NCBI RefSeq assembly: GCF_030296595.1
Contig: NZ_AP027731.1
Span: 1,178,001 to 1,242,000 of the forward strand
Origin: Naasia aerilata
Lineage (GTDB): Bacteria > Actinomycetota > Actinomycetes > Actinomycetales > Microbacteriaceae
Length of the DNA stretch: 64,000 nt
Direction of reading: 5' to 3'
In this document: one piece after another, positions 29,446-38,523 of the stretch
Layout of the letters: the number at the start of each line of letters is the position of its first letter
Numbering within the stretch: the first letter of the stretch is position 1
Made by a program: the position numbers and the translations under genes
The notes under the pieces: generated by a model
The model's input: only the letters and a program-made list of their open reading frames with translations
Database searches by the model: none
Told to the model about the DNA's origin: nothing

Positions 29446-30306
29446 ATGAGCATCACCGCGCCCTCCCCGACTCCTCTCGCCGACCGCACCGCGGTGCCCC
29501 GGACCTGGCTCATGTGCCGGCCCGATCACTTCACGGTGGAGTACCGCATCAACCCGTGGATGCATCCCGAGGCGCCGACCGACACCTCGCTGGCCCTGCG
29601 GCAGTGGGAGCGCCTGCGCGAGGTCTACCTCGAGCTCGGTCACGAGGTGCACCTCATCGATCCCGTGCCGGGCCTGCCCGACATGGTCTACGCCGCGAAC
29701 GGCGGCTTCACGCTCGATGGCGTCGCCTACGCGCCGCGCTTCGCCCACGCGGAGCGGGCGGGCGAGGCTCCCGCCTACGCCGACTGGTTCGCCCGGAACG
29801 GCTTCGACGTCGTCCTGCCCGAGGAGGTCAACGAGGGGGAGGGCGACTTCCTGCTCGTCGGCGACACGATCCTCGCGGGCACCGGCTTCCGCAGCTCCGG
29901 CCGCAGCCACGAGGAGATCGGCCGGGTGTTCGGGCGCGAGGTCGTCACCCTCGAGCTCGTCGACCCGCGCTTCTACCACCTCGACACCGCGCTCGCCGTG
30001 CTCGATCCGGTGGCGCCGGCGTCGGGCGAGGCGAACATCGCCTACCTGCCGGGCGCGTTCGACGAGCGCAGCCGGCAGGAGCTCGAGCGGAGGTATCCGG
30101 ACGCCATCCTGGTGAGTGACGCTGACGCTGTCTGGCTGGGGCTCAACTGCATCAGCGACGGCCGCAACGTGATCATCGCCAGCCGGGCCGTCGGGTTCGA
30201 GCAGTCGCTGCGCGAACGGGGCTACAACCCGATCGGCGTGGACCTGTCGGAGCTGCTCCTCGGAGGAGGTGGGGTCAAGTGCTGCACGCTGGAGCTTCGC
30301 CGCTGA
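29446..30306 (+). CDS. Guanidine-modifying enzyme (DDAH-like; possibly arginine dihydrolase)
   Basis: 286 aa enzyme of the arginine deiminase / dimethylargininase superfamily. Catalytic His in [14 protein letters not shown], catalytic Cys at the C terminus in [13 protein letters not shown]. The loop [12 protein letters not shown] near residue 78 has an Asn in the place where deiminases carry an acidic or Asp-Pro motif. The family name in databases is usually dimethylargininase, but because the next gene needs ornithine, an arginine dihydrolase (arginine to ornithine, ammonia and CO2) fits the context well; this is inference. A GGGAACC-type ribosome site precedes the ATG. The rocD start lies inside its 3' end. 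Confidence 0.82.
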   Translation: MSITAPSPTPLADRTAVPRTWLMCRPDHFTVEYRINPWMHPEAPTDTSLALRQWERLREVYLELGHEVHLIDPVPGLPDMVYAANGGFTLDGVAYAPRFAHAERAGEAPAYADWFARNGFDVVLPEEVNEGEGDFLLVGDTILAGTGFRSSGRSHEEIGRVFGREVVTLELVDPRFYHLDTALAVLDPVAPASGEANIAYLPGAFDERSRQELERRYPDAILVSDADAVWLGLNCISDGRNVIIASRAVGFEQSLRERGYNPIGVDLSELLLGGGGVKCCTLELRR

Positions 30307-31476
30307 CGGGCACTCTCGCCCGCAACTACTCGCCGCTGCCCGTGACGCTCGCGTCCGGGCAGGGCGCCTGGGTGACCGACGTGTCGGGCAGGCGCTATCT
30401 CGACTTCCTCGCGGCCTACTCGGCCGTGAACTTCGGGCACTCGAACCCGCGGCTCATCGCCGCGGCGAAGGAGCAGCTGGACCGGATCACGCTCACCAGC
30501 CGGGCCTTCGACAACGACCGGCTGGGACCGTTCGCCGACGGGCTGGCCGCTCTCGCGGGAGCCGACATGGTGCTGCCGATGAACACCGGCGCGGAGGCGG
30601 TCGAGTCCGCGATCAAGGTGGCTCGCGCATGGGGCTACCGGGTCCGCGGCGTTCCGGACGGCGAGGCGACCATCGTCGTCGCGTCCGGCAACTTCCACGG
30701 GCGCACCACGACCATCGTGGGCTTCAGCGACGACCCGTCCGCGCGCGACGGCTTCGGCCCGTTCGCGCCGGGGTTCCGCATCGTGCCGTACGGCGATGTC
30801 GAGGCACTCCGCGACGCCGTCGACGAGACCACGGTCGCCGTGCTGCTCGAGCCCATCCAGGGGGGCGGGGATCGTCGTGCCGCCGGCCGACTACCTGCCC
30901 GCGGTGCGCGCGCTCTGCGACGAGCGGAACGTGCTCTTCGTGGCCGACGAGATCCAGTCCGGCCTCGGCCGCACCGGCACGACCTTCGCGTGCGAGCTCG
31001 TGGGCGTCGTCCCCGACCTGTACCTGCTCGGCAAGGCGCTCGGCGGCGGGATCGTCCCCGTGTCGGCCGTCGTCGGCCGCGGCGACGTCCTGGGCGTCCT
31101 CCGTCCCGGGGAGCACGGCTCGACCTTCGGCGGGAACCCGCTCGCCGCGGCCGTCGGCCTCGAGGTCGTCCGGATGCTCGGGACGGGCGAGTTCCAGGCG
31201 CGCGCTGCGGCGCTGGGCGCGCACCTGCACGGCCGGCTGCGGGAGCTGATCGGCACGGGAGTCGTCGCAGTGCGCGGCGCAGGCCTGTGGGCGGGGGTGG
31301 ACATCGACCCGTCGCTCGCGACCGGCCGGGCGGTCTGCCTGGCGCTGCTGGAGCGCGGCATCCTGGTGAAGGACACCCACGGCTCGACGCTGCGCTTCGC
31401 CCCGCCCCTCGTGATCGAGCGCGAGGAGATCGACCAGGCGGTCGACGCCCTGGCCGAGGTCCTCGGCACCCTGTAA
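30279..31476 (+). CDS. rocD: Ornithine aminotransferase
   Basis: PLP enzyme converting ornithine and 2-oxoglutarate to glutamate semialdehyde (P5C) and glutamate. About 399 aa. Marks are [74 protein letters not shown], and PLP Lys in [17 protein letters not shown]. The break at 30860-30865 (a G6 run) needs two extra bases or loss of one; two added give [18 protein letters not shown]. The GTG at 30279 overlaps the upstream gene by 28 nt and is the only start before the conserved N terminus. Its product feeds the P5C dehydrogenase half of PutA. Confidence 0.9.
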
Positions 31477-31491
31477 CTCCGGAAAGAGGGT

Positions 31492-31541
31492 ACGTTCCGG
31501 CCCGGAATGTACGGTGCAGCGCACCATCCGGGCCGGAACGT
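31492..31541. terminator. Bidirectional hairpin terminator, member of a 48-nt repeat
   Basis: Perfect 15-bp inverted repeat (31492-31506 with 31527-31541) between the convergent rocD and Gfo/Idh genes. Positions 31493-31540 align without gaps to 36632-36679 (38 of 48 bases identical by eye). Confidence 0.7.
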
Positions 31542-31551
31542 GCCTGCGGGG

Positions 31552-32684
31552 TCAGGCCTCGAGGGGAGGGTGCGGCCGTCCTCGGCGGCGCTGCGCTCGA
31601 CCGCGTCGAGGACCCGCTGCACGGCCAGGCCGTCCGCGAAGCTGGGGTTCGCCTGCCGCCCCTCGCGGATGGCCGTGAGGAACTCCGCGAACTGGTGCGT
31701 GAAGGTGTGCTCCCAGCCCAGGATGTGGCCGCTCGGCCACCAGTTCCCCGCATACGGCTGCGATGCCTCGGTGACGAGGATGCTGCGGAAGCCCTGCAGG
31801 TCGTCGGGGTCGTTCCCGTCGTAGAACTCGAGCTCGTTGAGGCGCTCCAGGTCGAAGCGGAGCGCACCGCGCTCGCCGTAGATCTCGAGGTTCAGCCCGT
31901 TGCGGCGGCCGAGCGCGACCCGGCTCACGTCGAAGCGGGCGACGCCGCCGCCGCTCAGCCCCAGGGTGGCCCAGGCCGCGTCGTCGACCGTGACCTTCTC
32001 GCGGCCGCCGCCCGACGGGCGCTCGGGCACGAAGGTCTGCAGCCCGCCGGCCACGGTCGTGATGCTTTCGCCCGTGAGGTGCCGGATGAGGTCGGTCACG
32101 TGCGAGCCGAGGTCGCCCAGGACGCCGCTGCCGGCCTCCTCCTTGCGCAGGCGCCAGGTCATCGGAGCCTCGGGGTCGCTCAGCCAGTCCTGGAGGTAGG
32201 CGCCCCGGATCTGGCGGATGGCACCCAGCCGGCCGTCGTCGACGACGCGCTTGGCGAGGGCGAGCGCGGGCACGCGCCGGTAGTTGAAGTTGACGATCGC
32301 GGCCTGCTCCGGCAGGGAGGCGGACAACTCCGTGAGCCGCTCCGCATCCTCGACGGAGTTGGCGAGCGGCTTCTCGACCACGACGTGCTTGCCGGCCTCG
32401 AGCGCGGCGATGGCCATCTCGGCGTGCGAGGCGCCGGGCGTGCAGACGTCGACGATGTCGATGTCCTCGCGGGCGACGATGCTGCGCCAGTCGGTGCTGC
32501 TCTCGGCCCAGCCCAGCTGGTCGGCCGCCGCGGCGCTCCGCTCGGCCTCCCGGCCGACCAGGACGCCGAGCTCGACGGCCGGCACGTCGAAGAAGGCGCC
32601 GACATTGCGCCAGGCCTGCGAGTGCGCCCGTCCCATGAACGCGTGACCGATCATCGCCACACGCAGTGGCTTGCCCTGCGGCAT
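31552..32684 (-). CDS. Gfo/Idh/MocA-family sugar oxidoreductase
   Basis: About 377 aa NAD(P)-dependent dehydrogenase of the glucose-fructose oxidoreductase / inositol dehydrogenase family. Rossmann start [18 protein letters not shown], then [17 protein letters not shown] and [16 protein letters not shown], which holds the catalytic EKP Lys. [19 protein letters not shown] supplies the family's conserved Asp/His pair. The break lies almost at the end (GGGG 31563-31566); one more base gives RTLPLEA and a stop. A GGGGAGG ribosome site precedes the ATG. The sugar or polyol substrate is not predictable. Confidence 0.88.
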
Positions 32685-32742
32685 CGTTGCCTCCCCTTGT
32701 CGGATCCTTCCTCACGCTATCCCACGACCGAGCGCGCAGAAA

Positions 32743-32802
32743 ACGGGCCGATTCGGGCATTCCGGGCCGCCGATCCGGCCCGGATGCGCCGAATCGGCCC
32801 GT
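32743..32802 (-). terminator. Long nested hairpin after lldD
   Basis: Outer 14-bp perfect arms (32743-32756 with 32789-32802) enclose a second perfect 8-bp stem (tccgggcc/ggcccgga). It lies just downstream of the lldD stop on the minus strand and 60 bp before the Gfo/Idh gene, so it probably ends lldD transcription. Confidence 0.65.
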
Positions 32803-32815
32803 CGGGAAGTGGTGC

Positions 32816-34056
32816 TCAGCGGGGGCGCGGGACCAGGCGCTCCAGCTGGGTCACGTGCGACGGGTTAAGCTCCTCGAGGGACGTCGCACCCAGCAGCTTC
32901 ATGGTGCGGACCACCTGGCTGCCGAGGATCTGGATCGCCCGGTCGACGCCCTCCCGGCCACCGGCCATCAGCCCGTAGAGGTACGCGCGCCCGACGAGCG
33001 TGAACCGCGCGCCGAGGGCGATCGCCGCGACGATGTCCGAGCCCGACATGATGCCGGTATCGACGTGCACCTCGGTGTCCTTGCCCACCTCGCGCACGAC
33101 GTCCGGCAGGAGGTGGAAGGGGATGGGCGCCCGGTCGAGCTGACGGCCGCCGTGGTTGGACAGCAGGATCGCGTCCACGCCGAGGTCGGTGAGGCGCTTG
33201 GCATCGTCCAGGTTCTGGACGCCTTTGACGACGAGCTTCCTGGCCACTGCGACTTGATCCAGGCCAGGTCCTCGAAGGTGACGGTCGGATCGAACATGGT
33301 GTCGAGCAGCTGGGCCACGGTGCCGGACCAGCGGTCCAGCGACGCGAAGGCGAGCGGCTCCGTGGTGAGGAAGTTGATCCACCACTCGGGGCGCGGAATC
33401 GCGTTGAGCACCGTCTTCGGCGTGAGCGTGGGCGGGATCGTCATGCCGTTGCGGGAGTCCCGGAGGCGGGCGCCCGCGACGGGGACGTCGACCGTCACGA
33501 GGAGGGTGTCGAAGCCCGCCTTCGCGGCGCGCTCGACGAGCGCCATCGAGCGGTCGCGGTCCTTCCACATGTAGAGCTGGAACCAGTTGCGGCCGTTCGG
33601 GCCGCCTGCTGCCGCGACGTCCTCGATCGAGCTCGTGCCCATCGTGGAGAGGGAGAACGGGATGCCGGCCGCCGCGGCGGCCGCCGCACCCGCTGCCTCG
33701 CCCTCGGTCTGCATCATCCGCGTGAAGCCCGTCGGCGCGATGCCGAACGGCAGCGCCACCCGCCGGCCGAGCACGTCCCAGCCCGTGTCGACGTGCGACA
33801 CGTCGCGCAGGATCGAGGGGTGGAACTCGACGTCCTCGAACGCCTGGCGCGCGCGGGCGATCGACAGCTCCTGCTCGGCCGAGCCGTCCGTGTAGTCGAA
33901 GGGCGCCTTCGGGGTGCGGCGCTTGGCGATCTCGCGCAGGTCGTAGATCGTGTGCGCCTCCTGCAGGCGCCGGGTCTTGAAGTCGAGCGTCGGCTTCTTG
34001 AACTTCATCAGGGGCGCGAGGTCGCGGATCTTCGGGATGCGGCGCTGGATCGCCAT
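32816..34056 (-). CDS. lldD: L-lactate dehydrogenase, FMN-dependent
   Basis: About 413 aa alpha-hydroxy-acid dehydrogenase, membrane-associated lactate-to-pyruvate enzyme feeding the quinone pool. Marks are [74 protein letters not shown], and the active site [15 protein letters not shown] (catalytic His). The break at CC 33239-33240 needs one base, giving [16 protein letters not shown] 34056 is preferred over ATG 34062 because AGGAG is then 8 nt upstream. The divergent LldR-like regulator and operator support the lactate role. Confidence 0.92.
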
Positions 34057-34103
34057 GGGCATGTCTCCTGTGTGCTCGGGCAGCGCAGTCCGCGGTCGCT
34101 GGT

Positions 34104-34116
34104 GTGGTCTGACCAC
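34104..34116. promoter_or_regulatory. LldR/FadR-type operator
   Basis: GTGGTCTGACCAC, a perfect 13-bp palindrome fitting the TGGTNNNACCA operator of FadR/LldR-type GntR proteins. It lies between lldD (start 34056, minus) and the regulator gene (start 34148, plus), so one site can control both. Confidence 0.65.
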
Positions 34117-34134
34117 AGGAGCATAACCGACGGG

Positions 34135-34140
34135 TAGCGT
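34135..34140 (+). promoter_or_regulatory. -10 box of lldR-like gene
   Basis: TAGCGT, 7 nt before the ATG at 34148. The operator lies 18 bp upstream of it, covering the expected -35 area. Confidence 0.4.
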
Positions 34141-34147
34141 CATCGGA

Positions 34148-34831
34148 ATGAGGTCCCACGAGATCGTGCTCGACTGGGTGGAGCGCGAGCTGGCCGGGCA
34201 TCGCCTGCGCGTCGGGGACCGGCTGCCCGGGGAGCGGGCGCTCGCCGAGGAGCTCGGGATCTCCCGCGCGGCCGTGCGGGAGGGACTCCGGGTGCTCGAG
34301 GTGCTCGGGCTCCTGCGCTCCGGGGTGGGGTCCGGACCCGGGGCCGGGACGGTCGTCGTCGCCGAGCCGGCCCTCGCGATCGGCGCCGCCCTCCGCATGC
34401 ATCTCGCCAGCGAGCATCTGCGCACGGACGACGTCGTGCAGACGCGCGTGCTTCTCGAGGGCTGGGCCGCCCGCAACGCGCGCGCGGATGCGCCACAGCT
34501 CGACGACGCACGGGCGCTGCTCGGGCAGATGGACGAGGCGGGCCTCGCCGCTCCGCTCTTCCTCGACCGCGATGCCGCCTTCCACGTCGCCATCGCGGGC
34601 GCGACGGGCAACCCGCTGGTGAGCGCGATGATGGCGTCGCTCCGCGAGTCGATCCGCGACTACACCCTCGCCCTGACCGAGAGGCTGCCCGATTGGGAGC
34701 GCACGGCGGACCGGCTGCGCGCCGAACACCGTGCGATCCTGGCCGCCATCGAGGCGGGCCGCCGGGACGAGGCTGCGGAGCTGATCACGGCGCACATCAC
34801 CGGCTATTACGAGGAGGCGGCCGCGTCCTGA
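34148..34831 (+). CDS. FadR-subfamily GntR regulator, LldR-like
   Basis: 227 aa. Winged HTH at residues ~1-65 with [33 protein letters not shown]. The FCD ligand domain (residues ~85-220) shows [10 protein letters not shown]-type helix ([15 protein letters not shown]), [16 protein letters not shown] (metal/ligand His), and [21 protein letters not shown]. The divergent lldD gene and the intervening palindrome make a lactate-responsive repressor the best guess, but glycolate or other hydroxyacids are possible. TAGCGT lies 7 nt before the ATG. Confidence 0.85.
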   Translation: MRSHEIVLDWVERELAGHRLRVGDRLPGERALAEELGISRAAVREGLRVLEVLGLLRSGVGSGPGAGTVVVAEPALAIGAALRMHLASEHLRTDDVVQTRVLLEGWAARNARADAPQLDDARALLGQMDEAGLAAPLFLDRDAAFHVAIAGATGNPLVSAMMASLRESIRDYTLALTERLPDWERTADRLRAEHRAILAAIEAGRRDEAAELITAHITGYYEEAAAS

Positions 34832-34985
34832 AGCGGCGCGAAGGCGAAGCCTGCCGCGCTCGCCGCACGAGCAGCTGCGGCACGGGAACCCTGTGCCGCT
34901 GCCGCCGACTTCCCGCCCGGCTAGCCAGCCCGAGGCGAGGGCCGCAACCCGGAAACGCGAAACAATGCCGCAACACGGCCCTCGC

Positions 34986-34991
34986 TAGGCT
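34986..34991 (+). promoter_or_regulatory. -10 box of ATP-grasp operon
   Basis: TAGGCT, 6 nt before the ATG at 34998. The preceding 34832-34985 holds only an imperfect GC-rich hairpin around gctgcggcac/gtgccgctgc and no gene. Confidence 0.5.
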
Positions 34992-34997
34992 CGGCAC

Positions 34998-36704
34998 ATG
35001 GGCGACCTGTTCGACGGCTACGCGGCCCCGATGGCAGGCGGCAGAGCGGCGCCGAAGCGCCCGGCCTGGGACGAGATGTTCGCCGTCCCGCCCTCGGAGG
35101 GCCCCGAGCCGCAGGCCCGCGCGGCGTATCGCGACATCTACTCGTCCCTGGCCCGCATGACGCAGGAGGAGCTCCGGGGTCGCACCGATGCTCTCGCCTC
35201 CAGCTACCTCGCACAGGGCGTCACCTTCGACTTCGCGGGCGAGGAGCGGCCCTTCCCGCTCGACGCCGTTCCGCGCGTCGTCGATCAGGGGTGGGCCCAC
35301 ATCGAGGCCGGCGTCAAGCAGCGGGTCCTGGCGCTCGAGGCCTTCCTCGCCGACGTGTACGGCCCGCAGCGGGCGGTGCGGGACGGCGTGCTCCCGGCCT
35401 CCCTGATCACGTCGTCGTCCAACTACTTCCGCCAGGCGGCGGGCGTCGAGCCCGCCAACGGGGTGCGCATCCAGGTCTCCGGCATCGACCTCATCCGCGA
35501 CGAGGCCGGCGAATGGCGGGTGCTCGAGGACAACGTCCGCGTGCCCAGCGGCGTCAGCTACGTGATCTCCAACCGCCGCGTGATGGCGCAGACCCTTCCC
35601 GAGCTGTTCGTCTCCATGCGGGTCCGTCCGGTCGGCGACTACCCGAACCGGCTGCTGCAGGCGCTCCGGGCCAGCGCGCCCGCGGGCGTCGACGAGCCGA
35701 ACGTGGTCGTCCTCACCCCGGGCGTCTACAACTCCGCCTACTTCGAGCACACCCTCCTGGCTCGCCTGATGGGCGTCGAGCTCGTCGAGGGGCGCGACCT
35801 CTTCTGCTCCGGCGGCCGGGTATGGATGCGCACGACCGCCGGCCCCACGCGCGTCGACGTCATCTACCGGCGCGTGGACGACGAGTTCCTCGACCCGCTG
35901 CAGTTCCGGGCCGACTCGATGCTGGGGTCACCGGGGCTCATGCTCGCCGCGCGGCTCGGCAACGTCACGATCGCGAACGCGGTGGGCAACGGCGTGGCCG
36001 ACGACAAGCTCATCTACACCTACCTGCCCGACCTCATCCGGTACTACCTGGCGGAGGACGCCATCCTGCCCAACGTGCAGACGTGGCGGCTCGAGGAGGA
36101 GGGCGCGCTCGAGGAGGTGCTCGATCGGCTGGACGAGCTCGTCGTGAAGCCGGTGGACAGCTCGGGCGGCAAGGGCCTCGTCGTGGGTCCCGCGGCGTCC
36201 CGTCCGGAGCTCGACGAGCTGCGCACCCGCCTGATGCGCGACCCGCGTGGGTGGATCGCCCAGCCGGTCGTCCAGCTCTCCACCATCCCGACCCTCGTCG
36301 CCGATGGCGTCCGTCCCCGGCACGCCGACCTGCGGCCCTTCGCCGTCAACGACGGACGCGACGTCTGGGTGCTTCCGGGCGGGCTCACGCGGGTCGCGCT
36401 GCCCGAGGGGCAGCTGGTGGTCAACTCGAGCCAGGGCGGCGGCTCGAAGGACACCTGGGTGGTGGGGAGCGGCCAGTTCACGGTCGACCGCAGCATCCCG
36501 AACCTCGTCGCGGGCCAGGCGGCCACCTCGTCGATCCCCATCATCCGTGAGCACGTGCCCGACCACTCCCCCGAGGACCGCCCCCGCGGCTCGAGCGAGC
36601 AGCAGCAACAGCAGCAGCAGCAACAGCAGCGCGTTCCGGCCGAGACTGCACGTTCCACCGCACCACCTGAGCCGGAACGCACTCACGGGGAGGGCGCATG
36701 CTGA
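34998..36704 (+). CDS. Circularly permuted ATP-grasp protein (DUF404/DUF407)
   Basis: 568 aa. The circularly permuted ATP-grasp family is predicted to ligate peptides or amino acids; no substrate is established. Marks are ITSSSNYFRQAAGVEPANGVRIQ-type text (SNYFRQAAGVEPANGV), DNVRVPSGVSYVISNR, VLTPGVYNSAYFEHTLLAR, VIYRRVDDEFLDPL, DELVVKPVDSSGGKGLVVG and QPVVQLSTIPTLV. The tail after residue ~520 is unusual: a ten-Gln run (36600-36629) followed by an Arg/Pro/Glu-rich end whose DNA is a 48-nt palindromic repeat. It overlaps the alpha-E gene by 7 nt and belongs with it and the transglutaminase. Confidence 0.88.
   Translation: MGDLFDGYAAPMAGGRAAPKRPAWDEMFAVPPSEGPEPQARAAYRDIYSSLARMTQEELRGRTDALASSYLAQGVTFDFAGEERPFPLDAVPRVVDQGWAHIEAGVKQRVLALEAFLADVYGPQRAVRDGVLPASLITSSSNYFRQAAGVEPANGVRIQVSGIDLIRDEAGEWRVLEDNVRVPSGVSYVISNRRVMAQTLPELFVSMRVRPVGDYPNRLLQALRASAPAGVDEPNVVVLTPGVYNSAYFEHTLLARLMGVELVEGRDLFCSGGRVWMRTTAGPTRVDVIYRRVDDEFLDPLQFRADSMLGSPGLMLAARLGNVTIANAVGNGVADDKLIYTYLPDLIRYYLAEDAILPNVQTWRLEEEGALEEVLDRLDELVVKPVDSSGGKGLVVGPAASRPELDELRTRLMRDPRGWIAQPVVQLSTIPTLVADGVRPRHADLRPFAVNDGRDVWVLPGGLTRVALPEGQLVVNSSQGGGSKDTWVVGSGQFTVDRSIPNLVAGQAATSSIPIIREHVPDHSPEDRPRGSSEQQQQQQQQQQRVPAETARSTAPPEPERTHGEGAC
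36600..36629 (+). repeat. Poly-glutamine codon tract
   Basis: Ten consecutive Gln codons (CAG with two CAA) near the C terminus of the ATP-grasp gene. Mixed CAG/CAA shows it is not a single pure slippage product. Confidence 0.9.
36631..36680. repeat. Palindromic repeat inside a coding tail
   Basis: 10-bp perfect arms (36631-36640 with 36671-36680). The 48 nt from 36632 align gap-free to the intergenic hairpin at 31493-31540, with 38 identical positions by eye. It is read in frame as part of the ATP-grasp C-terminal tail. Confidence 0.6.
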
Positions 36705-37624
36705 GCCGCATCGCCGAGAGCCTGTTCTGGATCGGCCGGTACATCGAGCGCAGCGACGGGACGGCGCGCATCCTCGACGTGCACCTCCAGCTGCTCCTCG
36801 AGGACCCGTGGATCGAGGAGGACACCGCCTGCCGGGCGCTCCTGTCGGTCATGGGCAGCTCAGCGCCGGACGACCGCGAGCTCAGCCGCGAGGACGTGCT
36901 CGCGCTGCTCGCCGTGGACCGGACGCATCCCGCCTCGATCGCGTATTCGCTCGGCGCCGCTCGCGAGAACGCCCGCCGGGCGCGCGAGATCGTCTCGACC
37001 GAGCTGTGGGAGTGCCTCAACACCACGCGGGCGCGGATGCCGCGGCGCGTGTCGAGCGAGAAGGTGCACGAGTTCTTCGCCTGGATCCGGGAGCGCGCGG
37101 CGCTCGCCGTCGGCGTCATCGAGTCGTCGACGAGCCGGGACGAGTCCTGGCTGTTCTTCACCCTCGGTCGCAGCATCGAGCGCGCCGACATGACGGCCCG
37201 CCTCCTCGCGACGCGCTCGCTGACCGAGGTGAGCGGACCGAGCTGGACCACGATCCTCCGCTCCTGCGGCGCCTACGAGGCCTACCTCCGGACCTACCGG
37301 GGCGTCCCCTCGGCCCGCAACGCCGCCGAGTTCCTGCTGCTCGACCGGCTCTTCCCGCGCTCCGTCCTGTTCTCGGTGAGCCGGGCCGAGGAGTGCCTGC
37401 GGGAGTTGGAGCCGAGGAGCGAGCGCGTCGGGGTGTCCGACCAGGCGCAGCGCCTGCTCGGACAGATCCGCAGCCAGCTCGAGTACACCCCGATCGCCGA
37501 GGTGCTCGACGATCTGCCCCGTCAGATGGACGCGGTGCAGGACGTCACGTCGGCGGCGTCCGAGGCGATCCGCTCCCGGTACTTCCCGACGAGCGCGGCG
37601 CCGTCCTGGATCGGGGAGGACTGA
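36698..37624 (+). CDS. Alpha-E domain protein (DUF403)
   Basis: 308 aa, almost entirely helical. MLSRIAESLFWIGRYIERSDGTARILD at the start and LGRSIERADMTARLLA in the middle are the repeated Glu-rich helices that name the alpha-E family. The family has no assigned activity but nearly always neighbours circularly permuted ATP-grasp and transglutaminase genes, as here. Overlaps the upstream gene by 7 nt and the downstream gene by 1 nt (TGATG), so the three are almost certainly co-translated. Confidence 0.88.
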   Translation: MLSRIAESLFWIGRYIERSDGTARILDVHLQLLLEDPWIEEDTACRALLSVMGSSAPDDRELSREDVLALLAVDRTHPASIAYSLGAARENARRAREIVSTELWECLNTTRARMPRRVSSEKVHEFFAWIRERAALAVGVIESSTSRDESWLFFTLGRSIERADMTARLLATRSLTEVSGPSWTTILRSCGAYEAYLRTYRGVPSARNAAEFLLLDRLFPRSVLFSVSRAEECLRELEPRSERVGVSDQAQRLLGQIRSQLEYTPIAEVLDDLPRQMDAVQDVTSAASEAIRSRYFPTSAAPSWIGED

Positions 37625-38469
37625 TGAAGCGCCTGCGCATCCGCCACGAGACCGGCTTCTCCTATGAGGGGGAGGTGAGCGCGTCCTACAACGAGGCCCG
37701 CATGCTGCCGGCGAGCGCGGAGGGCCAGTTCGTGCTCTCCTCGCACCTCGACATCCGCCCCATCTCCTCCCAGCACGGCTACGTGGACTACTGGGGCACG
37801 CGGGTCAGCTCGTTCGAGATCCTCAGCCCGCATCGGGAGCTCTCCCTCGCCGCGACGAGCCTCGTGGAGGTGCGGGACCGCGAGCACGGCCTCCGCCAGG
37901 TGACCTGGGAGGACCTCCCGAGCGCCGCCGCCCGCGAGGTGCAGTACGTGGAGCAGGTCGGCCAGACGCCGCTGACCGACCCGGCCGACGAGGTGGTCGC
38001 GCTCGCGAACCGCATCGCATCGTCCGGGCTCGACCCCTGTGCAGCCGGGCTCGAGATCTGCCGCACGATCGGCGCGAGCGTCGAGTACGTGCAGGGCGTG
38101 ACGGGCGTGGGCTCTACCGCCAAGGACGCCTGGGAGGAGCGGAAGGGCGTCTGCCAGGACATCACGCACATCGCCATCGGCGCGCTCCGGTCCGTCGGCC
38201 TGCCCGCGCGCTACGTCTCCGGCTACCTGCACCCGAAGGCGGATGCCGCGATCGGCGAGACCGTGACGGGCGAGTCGCACGCGTGGGTCGAGTGGTTCTG
38301 CGGCGACTGGCACGGCTTCGACCCCACGAACCAGATCCCGATCGGCGACCGGCACGTGCTCGTCGGGCGCGGCCGCGACTACCGGGATGTGCCGCCCATC
38401 CGCGGCGTCTACGCCGGCCCCTTCCGCTCGCAGCTCTTCGTCAAGGTCGAGATCACGCGCGAGGCCTGA
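37624..38469 (+). CDS. Transglutaminase-like cysteine peptidase
   Basis: 281 aa. N-terminal beta domain (bacterial transglutaminase-like N) begins LRIRHETGFSYEGEVSASYNEARM. The catalytic Cys is in ERKGVCQDITHIAIGALRS near residue 177, the His in ESHAWVEWFCGDWHGFDPTNQ with the Asp just after. Probably hydrolyses or transfers gamma-glutamyl or other amide bonds, perhaps undoing or completing what the ATP-grasp ligase makes. Translationally coupled by TGATG to the alpha-E gene. No signal peptide. Confidence 0.9.
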   Translation: MKRLRIRHETGFSYEGEVSASYNEARMLPASAEGQFVLSSHLDIRPISSQHGYVDYWGTRVSSFEILSPHRELSLAATSLVEVRDREHGLRQVTWEDLPSAAAREVQYVEQVGQTPLTDPADEVVALANRIASSGLDPCAAGLEICRTIGASVEYVQGVTGVGSTAKDAWEERKGVCQDITHIAIGALRSVGLPARYVSGYLHPKADAAIGETVTGESHAWVEWFCGDWHGFDPTNQIPIGDRHVLVGRGRDYRDVPPIRGVYAGPFRSQLFVKVEITREA

Positions 38470-38523
38470 GCGATCCTCCGCCGCGAGCGAACAGCGGTCC
38501 GCCGCGCGGGACGCGGGTGCAGG

